Positions 28,623 through 37,781 of a stretch of DNA of 64,000 nt are shown in pieces. A program made the translations under genes and the position numbers. The notes under the pieces are model-generated. The model saw only the letters and a program-made list of their open reading frames with translations. It searched no databases and was not told where the DNA came from. Source of the stretch: Spirochaetes bacterium GWB1_60_80 (GTDB taxonomy: Bacteria; Spirochaetota; Spirochaetia; Treponematales; UBA12059); assembly GCA_001829185.1 (NCBI GenBank), contig MIAR01000035.1, forward strand, positions 1 to 64,000, read 5' to 3'. The stretch's first letter is position 1. Every line of letters begins with the position of its first letter.

Positions 28623-30200
28623 TTAGTCGATGCTGCCTAGGAAGACCGGCGCCATCAGGCTTTCCACTGGAGCGTGCCAGTCGGTCAGCACCAGGCCGTG
28701 GTTTGCCGTACCCAACTGGGCACGCTCCACCAGGCCCAGGCGGTAGCCGACGGCTTCGCCGGCATCGCCGTGCAGGACGGGCGGGATTTGATCGTCCCGC
28801 CCGGCAACGATGACGTAGGTGGAGCGCAAGTCACGGTTAAAGCGCGGGCCGCAATAGATGGCGGTATGGGGCAGGACGGTATCGAGGGTGGCCAGGTAGG
28901 CGCCGATGAAGCCGCCACTGTTAAAGATGTCGATGCAGTTGGCCAGCAACAGGCCGTCTGGCTTGAGCAGGCTGGCCAGTTTGGCGCTGAATTCGCGGGT
29001 GGTCAGGTGGTAGGGCACCGAAAAGGAACTGAAGGCGTCGAGATAGATGACGTCGAACAAGCCACGGCCGGCGGTAGTCGCGGTGGCGCGGCGGGCGGCG
29101 CTGTTGACCCAGGCGCGGGCGTCGGCCACCGCCACTTCCAGGCCGCTATCAAGCGGCACCTCGAAATAGCGGTAGGCCAAGTCCACCACCAGCGGGTCGA
29201 TCTCGACCACCACGTTGCGCTGCGGCCGGTAGTGCCGCTGCAGCCAGGCCGGGAAGGTCATGGCGCCGCCGCCCAGGGTCAGGGCGCTGAAATCCGACGT
29301 GCCGCTGCGCGCCAGATTGTCCAAGGTGAGGGCCTTGAACAGCCGCTCGTACTCATACAGTAACTCGTCTGGCCGGCTGGAAACATGGCGGTTATGCGTC
29401 AGGCCGTCCATGATCAGCTTGCGCTCCAGCGGCTGCCCGGCCTCGTCCAACAAGTCGACCACCTGGATGTGCGAGTATTGCGAATAGCGCGAAAAAAGCA
29501 CTCGGCGACCGGCCACGCCGATCAGGCCATCCGGATCCAGCGTCTGGAACAAGACGAACAAGAGGCCGATGCCGGCCAGGACCAGCAGGCTGACGCGCCG
29601 CCCGCTCGGGAACAGCAGCGCCATGCCGGCCAGCGTCAGGGCGACGATCAGGATAATCAGGCGGATATCGAGCAGCGGGATGAGCACGAAGCCGGCCAGG
29701 AAGGTGCCGATGATGCTGCCAATGGTACTGAGGGCGTACAGGCTGCCGACGGTGCGCCCGACCTTGGCCTGTTTCTCCAGGGCGTATTTGGCCATCACCG
29801 GAGAAAAGGTGCCCAGCGCGGCGCAGGGAATGAAGAACAGGCCGAAGATAACCAGGATGGACTGCAGCACCATGACGCCGGTCAGCAAGCTGGCGGCGTC
29901 GGCCAGCAGCGACTGCAGCAGGCTGTCCAGCACCAGAATCAGAAAGACCAGCAGCGCCGAGAGCCGCAGCAGCCAGCCGATCAGCACTTCTGGCCGATAG
30001 CGGTCAGCCAGCCGGCCGCCCAGGAAATTACCCAGTGATATACCGCCTAAGCAGATACCGATGACGCCGGTCCAGGTGTACAGCGAAGTGCCGAAAAACT
30101 TGGACACCAGGCGGCTGGCCACCAACTCCAGTATCATCATGGCCATGCTGCCCAGGAAAACCACCAGCTGGGGGACGATCGAAACGCGCGGCTTGTTCAT
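28623..30200 (-). CDS. fused membrane-transporter / spermidine-synthase-like protein
   Basis: About 525 residues. The N-terminal half has MFS-like membrane helices (VPQLVVFLGSMAMMILELVASRL; GGISLGNFLGGRLADRYRP). The C-terminal half is a spermidine-synthase-type methyltransferase fold with LGGGAMTFPAWL, VVVEIDPLVVDLAYRYF and DVIYLDAFSSFSVP. Polyamine transfer is not assured because such fusions are functionally uncharacterised. I place the start at MNKPRVS (30200); 12 further in-frame residues to 30236 are possible. Confidence 0.8.
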   Translation of the reverse strand: MNKPRVSIVPQLVVFLGSMAMMILELVASRLVSKFFGTSLYTWTGVIGICLGGISLGNFLGGRLADRYRPEVLIGWLLRLSALLVFLILVLDSLLQSLLADAASLLTGVMVLQSILVIFGLFFIPCAALGTFSPVMAKYALEKQAKVGRTVGSLYALSTIGSIIGTFLAGFVLIPLLDIRLIILIVALTLAGMALLFPSGRRVSLLVLAGIGLLFVLFQTLDPDGLIGVAGRRVLFSRYSQYSHIQVVDLLDEAGQPLERKLIMDGLTHNRHVSSRPDELLYEYERLFKALTLDNLARSGTSDFSALTLGGGAMTFPAWLQRHYRPQRNVVVEIDPLVVDLAYRYFEVPLDSGLEVAVADARAWVNSAARRATATTAGRGLFDVIYLDAFSSFSVPYHLTTREFSAKLASLLKPDGLLLANCIDIFNSGGFIGAYLATLDTVLPHTAIYCGPRFNRDLRSTYVIVAGRDDQIPPVLHGDAGEAVGYRLGLVERAQLGTANHGLVLTDWHAPVESLMAPVFLGSID

Positions 30201-30363
30201 GCCGGCCACTGTAGCCTGTTTGCGGCGGCCGGTCAAGTTTTAGCCGGGTCTATGGTCAACCGGCCAGACCGGCTTCGCAAAGCGGATCAGCTGAGCGTAT
30301 ACTGGCACCAACCGGCGCTGGCTTGATTGGCCGCCGCCGAGCGCCGCCAGCAAGGAAGGATTT

Positions 30364-30948
30364 ATGGACAATGCCGGACTGGAAACTCTCTGGGACCGCT
30401 ATCGCGGGCGCCTCCTGGCCTTCATCAAGCGGCAGGTAGCCAACCCGGACGATGCCGAAGACCTGTTGCAGGAGGTCTTTATCCGCATCCACCGCGGCCT
30501 TTGCTGCCTGAGCGGCTGGACGGACATGGAGCGCTGGATCTATCGGGTAACCCGTAATCTGATTATCGACCAGCGCCGTTCTAGCCGCAGACTGGAGCCG
30601 CTGGCCGATGATCATCCTTCCCTGACCGAAGCGATGCCGCCGGAACCCGACCCGGCAGTCAAGCTGGCCTTCTCGCTGCGCGAAACCATCGACCAATTGG
30701 CGGAGCCATACCGCGAGGCCCTCGTCTTCACCGAGTGCGAAGGCCATACCCAGGCCGAATACGCCAGCCACGCCGGACTGTCCCTGACCGGCGCCAAATC
30801 GCGGGTGCAACGCGGCCGACAAAAACTCAAAGCGCTCTTGCTGGAGTGCTGCCACTTCGAACTGGACCGACTGGGCGGCATCATCGATTACCACGAGCGC
30901 TGCTGCGCCTGCCAATCCAAAAACGGCCTGCCTGGCACGGCTTGCTGA
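30364..30948 (+). CDS. sigZ: ECF RNA polymerase sigma factor, SigZ-like
   Basis: 194 residues. Region 2 is LLAFIKRQVANPDDAEDLLQ with WIYRVTRNLIIDQRR; region 4 is PYREALVFTECEGHTQAEYA with GAKSRVQRGRQKLK. A Cys-rich tail (LLLECCHFELD, HERCCACQ) matches the SigZ group, where a metal or redox cue is plausible. AAGGAAGG precedes ATG 30364. It lies 66 bp upstream of a CxC-motif permease and probably controls or is cotranscribed with it. Confidence 0.82.
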   Translation: MDNAGLETLWDRYRGRLLAFIKRQVANPDDAEDLLQEVFIRIHRGLCCLSGWTDMERWIYRVTRNLIIDQRRSSRRLEPLADDHPSLTEAMPPEPDPAVKLAFSLRETIDQLAEPYREALVFTECEGHTQAEYASHAGLSLTGAKSRVQRGRQKLKALLLECCHFELDRLGGIIDYHERCCACQSKNGLPGTAC

Positions 30949-31014
30949 CTTTTTTTGCGTCCTTTTCCGAAGGCCTCCGTTTGTATAGGTGCATCTATGC
31001 ACAGGAGGACCACT

Positions 31015-32112
31015 ATGGACTATTTGATCACCCTTTTTCAGAAAGTCTTCGGCCAGACCCTGGTATCGTTGGCCCACAACTGGCCGTTTCTGGCAGCCAG
31101 CATTCTGATCGCCGCCGGCCTGAAAACCTTTGTAGCCACCGCTAAGGTTTCCGCCTTCATCCGCCGCTTCCGCGGCGCCGGCGTATTCGTGGCGACCGCC
31201 GCGGCCGTAGGAACGCCCTTCTGTTCTTGCGGCACCACGGCGGTGGTCCTGGGCATGATGGCCAGCACCATGCCGTGGGCGCCGATGGTGGCCTTTATGG
31301 TCGCCTCGCCACTGAGTTCGCCCGAGGGCTTGCTCTACGGCGCCGGCTTGTTCGGTTGGCCCTTCGCCATTGCCTACTTCATGGCGTCCATCCTGCTGGG
31401 ACTGGCGGCCGGGGGCGTGGCCTCATATCTTGAACGACGCGGTTTCTTTGTCGGCCAGGCTCGGCTGGCCATGCCCAAGGCGGCAGCCACCAAACGGCCG
31501 GCCTTTCAGCCGCTAACCAGGCCGCAGGCAACTATGCCGCCAGCCTTGGCCCGCAGCCTTGAGGTACCGACGACTTGCGCCTGCCGTGCCGAAAATGCGA
31601 CGCTGGCGCTGCCGCTTAACCCGCTCAGCCCAAGCGATCAGGCTGACCAGGCGCGCCTGCAGCTGTTTCCCGCCCGAATCGGCCAGCTTTGGCGCGAAGC
31701 CTGGACGGTGGCCCGCCGCTTGTTGCCCCTGTTTATCAGTTTTGCCTTCATAGGCTACCTGATCAATAGCCTGGTGCCCGCGGCCTGGATCTCTACCCTG
31801 TTCGGCAGTGGACGGGCCTACGGCGTCCCGCTGGCGGCCACCATCGGCCTGCCGCTCTACTTCAGTTCAGAGGCGTCGATGCCCTTGATCAAAGGCTTCA
31901 TTGAACTGGGCATGAGCCCGGGTGCCGTTATGGCCTTCCTGATTGCCGGCTCGGGCACGTCCATCGGCGCCATCGTCGGCGCCTTGACCATCGCCCGCTG
32001 GCGGGTTGTTGGCCTGGTTGTCCTGGTGCTCTGGCTGGGAGCCATCCTGGCAGGCTACGCCTTGAATGCCTTGATCGCCTCGGGCCTGCTGCCAGGCTTT
32101 GTGCTGGGCTGA
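31015..32112 (+). CDS. permease of the UPF0718/ArsP-like family
   Basis: About 365 residues with eight or so membrane helices. The family motif TPFCSCGTTAVVLG follows helix two, and a repeat-related SGTSIGAIVGAL lies near the C-terminus. A central soluble loop contains a second CxC (TTCACRAEN). Relatives move small thiol- or metalloid-type substrates such as organoarsenicals; the substrate here is unknown. The start at 31015 has CAGGAGG upstream. Confidence 0.8.
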   Translation: MDYLITLFQKVFGQTLVSLAHNWPFLAASILIAAGLKTFVATAKVSAFIRRFRGAGVFVATAAAVGTPFCSCGTTAVVLGMMASTMPWAPMVAFMVASPLSSPEGLLYGAGLFGWPFAIAYFMASILLGLAAGGVASYLERRGFFVGQARLAMPKAAATKRPAFQPLTRPQATMPPALARSLEVPTTCACRAENATLALPLNPLSPSDQADQARLQLFPARIGQLWREAWTVARRLLPLFISFAFIGYLINSLVPAAWISTLFGSGRAYGVPLAATIGLPLYFSSEASMPLIKGFIELGMSPGAVMAFLIAGSGTSIGAIVGALTIARWRVVGLVVLVLWLGAILAGYALNALIASGLLPGFVLG

Positions 32113-32213
32113 GGACAAAGCGCCCCGGACAAGGCTGCACCGCCGCCGTCAGGCAGCGGTGTCTCGCTTTGGCGCCACCAGGTCGGCCGGCTTGCCTCGG
32201 CCCCTGGCCTGGT

Positions 32214-32251
32214 CGCCACGAAGCAAGCGCCAAGCGGCTTGCTTCGTGGCG
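32214..32251. terminator. strong hairpin between convergent permease and phoH-like genes
   Basis: Perfect 15-bp stem CGCCACGAAGCAAGC / GCTTGCTTCGTGGCG with an 8-base loop. There is no T run on either strand, so it may be a bidirectional pause or mRNA-stabilising structure rather than a classic terminator. Confidence 0.6.
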
Positions 32252-32254
32252 CGT

Positions 32255-33565
32255 TTACAGCAAACTGGCGGCCAAATCGGCCAGCTCGCTGCGCTCCGTC
32301 TTCTGCAGCGAGACATGGCCATAGATGGCCTGGCCCTTGAAACGGTCCACCAGGAAGGACAAGCCGTTGGAATTGGCGTCCAGGTACATGTTGTCGATTT
32401 GATAGGGGTCGCCGGTCAGCACTACCTTGGTGCCCTGGCCGGCCCGCGAGACGATGGTCTTGATTTCGTGCGGCGTCAGGTTCTGGGCCTCGTCGATAAT
32501 GATAAACTGGCCGGGCAGCGAGCGGCCGCGGATGAAGGACAGCGCCTCGATCTCGATCAGCTTGTCTTTAAGCAGTTGGTCGGCACTTTTTACCTTCTCG
32601 CGCTTGTGTACCGACAGGATGTAGTCCAGGTTGTCGAACAGCGGCTGCATCCAGTTGGCCATCTTGGCCGATTTCTCGCCCGGCATGAAGCCGATATCCT
32701 TGCCCATCGACACCACCGGCCGCGACACCAGCATGCGGGTGTAGACTTTCTCCTCGAACAGCTTGCGCATGCCGGCCGCCAGGGCCAAGAGGGTCTTGCC
32801 GGTACCGGCCTTGCCCATCAGCGTCACCAGTTTGAGGTTGTCGTCCAGCAGCAGCTCCAGGGCCACCCGTTGGTAGGCGTTGAAAGGCGTGATGCCGGAG
32901 ACCGATCCCAGCTCGTCGCGCAACAGGCGGACTACGCCCTCCTCCGGGATATAGCGCGCCACCCGCTCGACCTCGCCGGGTCGCCCGCGGAAAATAATGA
33001 ACTGGTTGGGCTTAAGCGGTTCTTTCCAGGGCAGCTCGCCGGTAGCCACCAGCGCGGCCATTTGGCCACCCGAGCCGTCGACTTCCAACACGCCAGTGTA
33101 CAGTGAGGCGATGTCGACCTTCTGCTTGTCGTAATCGACCGCCTTTATGCCCAGGGCCGTGGCCTTGACGCGGGCGTTGATGTCCTTAGACACGAAAAAG
33201 ACCAAGCGGCCGTCGTTCTTGAGCTTGAGGGCGCACAGGATGATGCGGTTGTCGTTGATGGCAATGTCCAGGCCGCGCGGAGTGGTGTCCGGCTGCTCCA
33301 GGGAAACGCGCAGAATGGAACCATTCTCCAGCTTGACGCCTTCATGCAAGTTGCCTTTCTTGGCGTAGGTATCCAGGTAGCGAATGGCCTCGCGGGCACT
33401 GCGACCGCGCTGCTCGTGCTCGGTCTTGAGCCGATCCAGCTCCTCCAGTACCTGCAGCGGAATGACTATTTCGTTGTCTTTGAAGGACATGAGCGCTTCC
33501 GGGTAATGGATCAGCACATTGGTGTCGATGACAAAAATTTTCAGTTGCTCGCTGTTGTCGCTCAT
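32255..33565 (-). CDS. PIN-PhoH fusion protein (PhoH2-like)
   Basis: 436 residues. An N-terminal PIN RNase domain (IFVIDTNVLIHYPEAL; ALKLKNDGRLVFFVSKDINARVK) is joined to a PhoH ATPase/helicase domain with Walker A MGKAGTGKT, Walker B FIIIDEAQNLTPHE and VLTGDPYQID. PhoH2-type proteins couple RNA unwinding to cleavage. AAGGAGA precedes ATG 33565. It is monocistronic, convergent with the permease. Confidence 0.9.
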   Translation of the reverse strand: MSDNSEQLKIFVIDTNVLIHYPEALMSFKDNEIVIPLQVLEELDRLKTEHEQRGRSAREAIRYLDTYAKKGNLHEGVKLENGSILRVSLEQPDTTPRGLDIAINDNRIILCALKLKNDGRLVFFVSKDINARVKATALGIKAVDYDKQKVDIASLYTGVLEVDGSGGQMAALVATGELPWKEPLKPNQFIIFRGRPGEVERVARYIPEEGVVRLLRDELGSVSGITPFNAYQRVALELLLDDNLKLVTLMGKAGTGKTLLALAAGMRKLFEEKVYTRMLVSRPVVSMGKDIGFMPGEKSAKMANWMQPLFDNLDYILSVHKREKVKSADQLLKDKLIEIEALSFIRGRSLPGQFIIIDEAQNLTPHEIKTIVSRAGQGTKVVLTGDPYQIDNMYLDANSNGLSFLVDRFKGQAIYGHVSLQKTERSELADLAASLL

Positions 33566-33794
33566 CAGGCTCTCCTTAGCGCGAAGGGATGTGAATCAGG
33601 TCGACCAGGCAGAACGGCCGCCGGATCCCTATAATCCAGTATAGGCCAGCGCCCGGCCTTTGGCAAATCCACGGACTTAGCCGCCCCTGAGACAGTAGCC
33701 AGCGGGAGGGAGTCAGCTTGCGCTTGTACCGGAGGTGGGTTAGACTATTGGGATACGACGTATAATCGAAGAATCTGATCCACGGAGGTTCCCC

Positions 33795-34247
33795 ATGAAA
33801 AAGCTTGTTCCGCTACTGGCCTGCCTCGTCGCCCTGGTCGCTTCATGCAGCTTATTTTTTGGCGAAAAACGCACGGTCTCCATCACGGTCCAGCATCTAG
33901 AGACCGCATTGGAATCCAATGACGGCGTCGGCGAAGATTGGTTGGCGCCAGCCTACCTGGTCAACGGCCAAGCCCTGGCCAGCGGCCAAAGCGCCACGGT
34001 CGAGTGCACCACCTGGGACAATCTGATAGTCAACGCCCAGCACGAAGAAAGCGACGACGCCTACCCGGACGTTGGCAGCAAGGAATATAAAGAGGCCGTG
34101 TATTCGCTCATCAAACGCCAAGGTCTATCCGGAGGCCTGACCCTCTATACTACGGTCTACGAAAGACGGGGTACCACCATCGGACCGGACGCGGCCACGG
34201 CCATCTGGAAGGACAGCTTTATGGTGACCATTACATACCAGGACTGA
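33795..34247 (+). CDS. small lipoprotein
   Basis: 150 residues. The signal peptide KKLVPLLACLVALVASC ends in a lipobox (VASC). The mature part is acidic and beta-rich with no recognised domain. GGAGG precedes ATG and a TATAAT-like hexamer lies about 35 bp upstream. It is convergent with the rhomboid gene, 12 bp between stops. Confidence 0.7.
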   Translation: MKKLVPLLACLVALVASCSLFFGEKRTVSITVQHLETALESNDGVGEDWLAPAYLVNGQALASGQSATVECTTWDNLIVNAQHEESDDAYPDVGSKEYKEAVYSLIKRQGLSGGLTLYTTVYERRGTTIGPDAATAIWKDSFMVTITYQD

Positions 34248-34259
34248 AGACCGTCGGTC

Positions 34260-34862
34260 TCAGTTCAGCTCGGCCGTTTGTCGGCCGGTCAGCTTGGCCT
34301 TGCCTTTTGTGCCGGTGGGCTGCAGGAAACCGAAGATGCTGCCAAACAGGCCGCCGATGATGTGAGCGAACTCGGAAATGTCGTTGGCCTGCAGAGCGTG
34401 GATCACTTCCTTGCCCAGGAACAGCACCACCACCAGAATGAAGGTAATCGGAATCTCGCCTTTGGCAAAATTGGTAAAGGATGACAGCAGGATCATCATG
34501 AAGACGATGCCGCTGGCGCCCAGGAGGCCGGAGGGAAAGAGGATCAGGTTCAGGACGGCGGTGGCCACAGCCGTGATCAGCATCATGAAAATGAGGTTGC
34601 GGGCGCCGTACAGGCTTTCCAGGATAGGCCCCAAGAGCAGGATGAAGGTCAGGTTGGACAAGAGGTGGCCGATGTCGGCGTGCCCGAAAATGTGCGAAAA
34701 CAGCCGCAGGTAGGACAGTGGATTGGCGAAGCTGAAGCCACCCTGGCCGGCGGCCACGAACAGACCGTCCCGCAGGCCGGGGATGATGGTGCCCAAAAGC
34801 AAAACGACGCCGCAAATCAGTGAAAAGGTCAGCGTCACCGGGGCATTATACTTCAGTTTCAT
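34260..34862 (-). CDS. rhomboid-family intramembrane serine protease
   Basis: 200 residues and six membrane helices. The hallmark GASG (GLLGASGIVFMM) carries the serine nucleophile; the HADIGHLLSN segment lies in an early helix and the catalytic His is in FAHIIGGLFG. It cleaves membrane-spanning substrates; the target is unknown. The motifs are intact, so activity is likely. Single gene. Confidence 0.85.
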   Translation of the reverse strand: MKLKYNAPVTLTFSLICGVVLLLGTIIPGLRDGLFVAAGQGGFSFANPLSYLRLFSHIFGHADIGHLLSNLTFILLLGPILESLYGARNLIFMMLITAVATAVLNLILFPSGLLGASGIVFMMILLSSFTNFAKGEIPITFILVVVLFLGKEVIHALQANDISEFAHIIGGLFGSIFGFLQPTGTKGKAKLTGRQTAELN

Positions 34863-35029
34863 GCGTGCTCCTTGGCTAAAGCCTGATACCGATTATAGCA
34901 CAGGCCGGGTCGGCGTGCTACGCCATTTTCGTAGCGCGCTTGCCTTTGAATTATAGAGAAAGTATCTTATATTTCGTCAGGTCAACCAGGCGCGAACTGG
35001 CTCGGCGAGCTGAAAATAAGGAGACAAAA

Positions 35030-35554
35030 ATGGCCACTATCACCCTCAAAGGTAAACCGATTCATAGTTGTGGCGAATTGCCGCGGGTGGGGGACAAGTT
35101 GCCCGCTTTCAAGCTGACCAAAGGCGACCTGTCGGACGTCGATCCGGCCGATTTTCCTGGCAAGGTGCTGATCCTGAACATCGTGCCCAGTCTGGACACC
35201 GGCGTCTGCGCCGCCAGCGCCAGGGCTTTCAATACCCGCATCAAGCAGCTAGGTGGCGCCCTGGTGTTGACTATCAGCCGCGACCTGCCCTTTGCCCAGA
35301 AACGTTTCTGCGAGGCCGAAGGCATCGACGCCGTCATTCCGCTGTCGCAGCTGCGCGACGCCAAATTCGGTCGCGACTACGGCATCGAGCTGGTGGACGG
35401 GCCGCTGACCAGCCTTTTGGGCCGAGCCGTCATCGTGGCCGACGCTAGCGGCCGCATCGTCTATACCCAACTGGTGCCGGAAATCGGCCAGGAACCGGAC
35501 TACGAGTCCGCCCTGGCCGCCGCCAAGGCCGCTGCCGCTGCCGCTGGCTACTAA
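35030..35554 (+). CDS. tpx: thiol peroxidase
   Basis: About 174 residues with the Tpx pattern: peroxidatic Cys in PSLDTGVCAASAR and the resolving Cys in KRFCEAEGI. It reduces peroxides with thioredoxin. AAGGAGA precedes ATG 35030; the frame upstream to 34940 has no family similarity. A good terminator follows. Confidence 0.93.
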   Translation: MATITLKGKPIHSCGELPRVGDKLPAFKLTKGDLSDVDPADFPGKVLILNIVPSLDTGVCAASARAFNTRIKQLGGALVLTISRDLPFAQKRFCEAEGIDAVIPLSQLRDAKFGRDYGIELVDGPLTSLLGRAVIVADASGRIVYTQLVPEIGQEPDYESALAAAKAAAAAAGY

Positions 35555-35576
35555 AACCCAGCTGCCAGCGCAGGCA

Positions 35577-35618
35577 AGCGCCCGGCCGCCGTCATGGCCA
35601 CCGGGCGCTACTTTTTTA
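35577..35618 (+). terminator. rho-independent terminator of tpx
   Basis: Stem AGCGCCCGG / CCGGGCGCT followed by TTTTTT, 23 bp after the tpx stop. Confidence 0.85.
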
Positions 35619-35622
35619 TAAT

Positions 35623-35686
35623 GCCATGTCTGGCTAAGCCGGCCGTGGCGCCGCCAGACATGGCGGCGCCAGCTCTAGCTGGCGCC
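35623..35686 (-). terminator. tandem hairpins after the FliM-FliG fusion
   Basis: Two adjacent perfect hairpins. One is GGCGCCAGCT / AGCTGGCGCC (35665-35686, touching the stop codon) and the other is GCCATGTCTGGC / GCCAGACATGGC (35623-35664). There is no T run on the minus strand. They probably end or protect the mRNA of the switch-protein operon. Confidence 0.55.
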
Positions 35687-37524
35687 TACTCGTCGGACCG
35701 CAAGATGACGATCTGTCCCTCGCCTTCCAGCTGCTTAATGACCTCGACCACCCGGAAGCCGGCGGCGTCGGCGTCGCTCAGGCGCACCCGGCCCATAGCC
35801 TTGAGGGCGGCCAGCAGGCGCTCGGCGATGGCGGCCGGGAAGCGCGCCAGAATCAGGTCGCGGCTTTTCTCGGCCACGCCCTTCAGGGCCAGCAGGATAT
35901 CCTGCTCCGAGGCGCGCGCCAGCACGGCGGCGATCGACTCGTCGTCCAGCAGGCAGATATCCTCGAAGACAAACATGTTGCGCTTGATGGACTCGGCCAA
36001 GGCTGGGTCGCTAGTATCCAGGCTGAGAATAACCTGGCTCTCCACGGCCCGCGGCACCTGGCTGAGGATGTCGACCACCTTGGCCACGCCGCCCAGCTTG
36101 GCTGGCCCGCGCTCACTGTGACGCAGCCGGCCGGCCAGCCAGGCGTCTAGTAGCGACAGCACCACTGGTGGCACCCAGTCGAGGTTGGCCAAGCGGCGCA
36201 CCACCTCGGTCTGGATCCCGGCTGGCAACAAGCTGAGGCTGTCGGCGGCCTGGGCGCTGTCCATGAAGGCCAGCAACAAGGCCTGCAGTTGGCAGCGCTC
36301 GCCGGACAGCAGCAGGGCCAGATCACTGCCGGCCACGCCGGCCAAAGCGGCGAAGGATCGGCGCGCCCCGGCTGGGGCCTCATCCAGGTCGGCCTGGCCG
36401 TAGAGCACGCGGTCGGACAATTCGTCCTGGCGGGCCTGCAAGCCGGCCAGCTCGCCAGACAAACCCTGCAAGGCGCTGCCCAGGCTATTCTGGATCGCCG
36501 CCAGGCCGGACTTGAGGTCCTGCGCCAGAGCGGTCAGCGGGTCGCTTATAACTTCATCACCAGCGTCGGCCGGGTCGCGCGCCTCGGGCACGAAGTTGGC
36601 CGACCAAGCCTCATCCGAGCGCTGCAAGCCATCCAGCGCGGCCACCGCCTCGCCGCCGCAGCGCAGCACGGCCAGACCGCGGTCCAGGGCCGGCAGCGGC
36701 AGCTCGCTGCCAGGCCGCAAGGCGCGCAGGGCGGCCACGCTCAGCTCGCCGGCCGGACACAACAGCTGGCTGTCCAGCGGCACCTGCCGGGCCAAATCCC
36801 GGCTGGGCCGGCGCTGGTCGCCAGCGGGAACCTCGTACCACCAGGCCGGGGTCAGGCGCTTGGCCAGCGGCTCCAGGAATAAAAATGGATACACCAGATT
36901 CAGCCGGCCAGGCTGGCCCGCCAAACTTAGTTCCAGTCCAACCACCAAAACCATCTCGTGCGGCGGCAGAATCTGGCACAGTCGCGGGTCGCTCTCCACC
37001 CCAACCAGGCGGCCGGCGCCGCTGCCCAGACCCTGCCAGGCCTGCCTGAGCTCGTCGAGCAGCCAGGGGGCGGCGGCGCGCAAAGCCTGGCCCTCGGCCT
37101 CGCTCCAGGACGCGGCGGCCAGGCCAGGCGCTTGGTTATCAAGCGGATCGGCCGCCACCAGCTGAGCCACTGGCGCGCCAAACAGGCGTTCCAACAACCG
37201 GCCGGCGCTCTGCGAGTCGAGCTGCAGCAGCAGGTTGGACTTGATCGGGTCCAATGCGGCCAGATAGAAGCCCTGCCGGCCAGTCAGGCTGGCGATGTAG
37301 TCGCCGTAGGTTTGCTGCTCCAATCCGCAGACGCGGACGTCGGCCGGGCAGCGCAATTCGCTGACCAGACGGGCCGCCAGTGCGCTGGCATAGGCTTGAT
37401 GCATCATTTCCAGGGTACGCAGTCGCTCCTTGCTCAGCTTGTCCGGATAGCGGAAATCAAAGGGTTTGGCTAGTCGATCGGCCGCGCGGCCGCCGGCTGC
37501 CAGGAAAGCTACAGGCTGGCCCAT
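35686..37524 (-). CDS. FliM-FliG fusion protein (flagellar switch-type)
   Basis: 612 residues joining two proteins that are normally separate. Residues about 20-225 are FliM: PFDFRYPDKLSKERLRTLEM, the SWSEAEG region, then QILPPHEMVLVVGLEL and FLFLEPL. Residues about 245-305 are a SpoA (FliN-like) domain. A helical linker (about 330-375) leads to FliG middle (ERCQLQALLLAFM in place of EHPQ, about 400-470) and FliG C-terminal domain (LGGVAKVVDIL, MFVFEDICLLDDESI, LLALKGVAEKSRD). FliG-N, which binds FliF, is absent, and so is the N-terminal CheY-binding motif of FliM (LSQxEIDALL type). Its start overlaps fliN by one base. No other flagellar genes are in the window. Confidence 0.9.
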   Translation of the reverse strand: MGQPVAFLAAGGRAADRLAKPFDFRYPDKLSKERLRTLEMMHQAYASALAARLVSELRCPADVRVCGLEQQTYGDYIASLTGRQGFYLAALDPIKSNLLLQLDSQSAGRLLERLFGAPVAQLVAADPLDNQAPGLAAASWSEAEGQALRAAAPWLLDELRQAWQGLGSGAGRLVGVESDPRLCQILPPHEMVLVVGLELSLAGQPGRLNLVYPFLFLEPLAKRLTPAWWYEVPAGDQRRPSRDLARQVPLDSQLLCPAGELSVAALRALRPGSELPLPALDRGLAVLRCGGEAVAALDGLQRSDEAWSANFVPEARDPADAGDEVISDPLTALAQDLKSGLAAIQNSLGSALQGLSGELAGLQARQDELSDRVLYGQADLDEAPAGARRSFAALAGVAGSDLALLLSGERCQLQALLLAFMDSAQAADSLSLLPAGIQTEVVRRLANLDWVPPVVLSLLDAWLAGRLRHSERGPAKLGGVAKVVDILSQVPRAVESQVILSLDTSDPALAESIKRNMFVFEDICLLDDESIAAVLARASEQDILLALKGVAEKSRDLILARFPAAIAERLLAALKAMGRVRLSDADAAGFRVVEVIKQLEGEGQIVILRSDE

Positions 37525-37781
37525 CAGGTCCTCCCCGCGGCCGGCCCAGCCCGGCCCCGTAATTCGGTGATGCGGATGCCGTAATACTCGTCAATGATTA
37601 CCACTTCGCCGGTGGCGATACATTCATCACCCACCCGGAACTGCACCGGTTGGCCGGCCAGGGAATCAAGCTCCACGATGCTGCCCTGGCCGATGCCGGC
37701 CAACTGGGCCAGCGTCAGCTCGCGCTCGCCCAAAACCACCTGTACCCGGACCCGGGCGTCGTCAATGCTGCCAGTTTTCAT
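37524..37781 (-). CDS. fliN: FliN-like SpoA-domain protein
   Basis: 85 residues, essentially one SpoA domain: VRVQVVLGERELTLAQLAGIGQGSIVELD, then VGDECIATGEVVIIDEYYGIRI. This is the FliN/YscQ-C signature that builds the base of the C-ring. The long N-terminal extension of many FliN proteins is missing. It overlaps the upstream SpoA gene (ATGA) and the FliM-FliG start (TGATG). Confidence 0.88.
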   Translation of the reverse strand: MKTGSIDDARVRVQVVLGERELTLAQLAGIGQGSIVELDSLAGQPVQFRVGDECIATGEVVIIDEYYGIRITELRGRAGPAAGRT

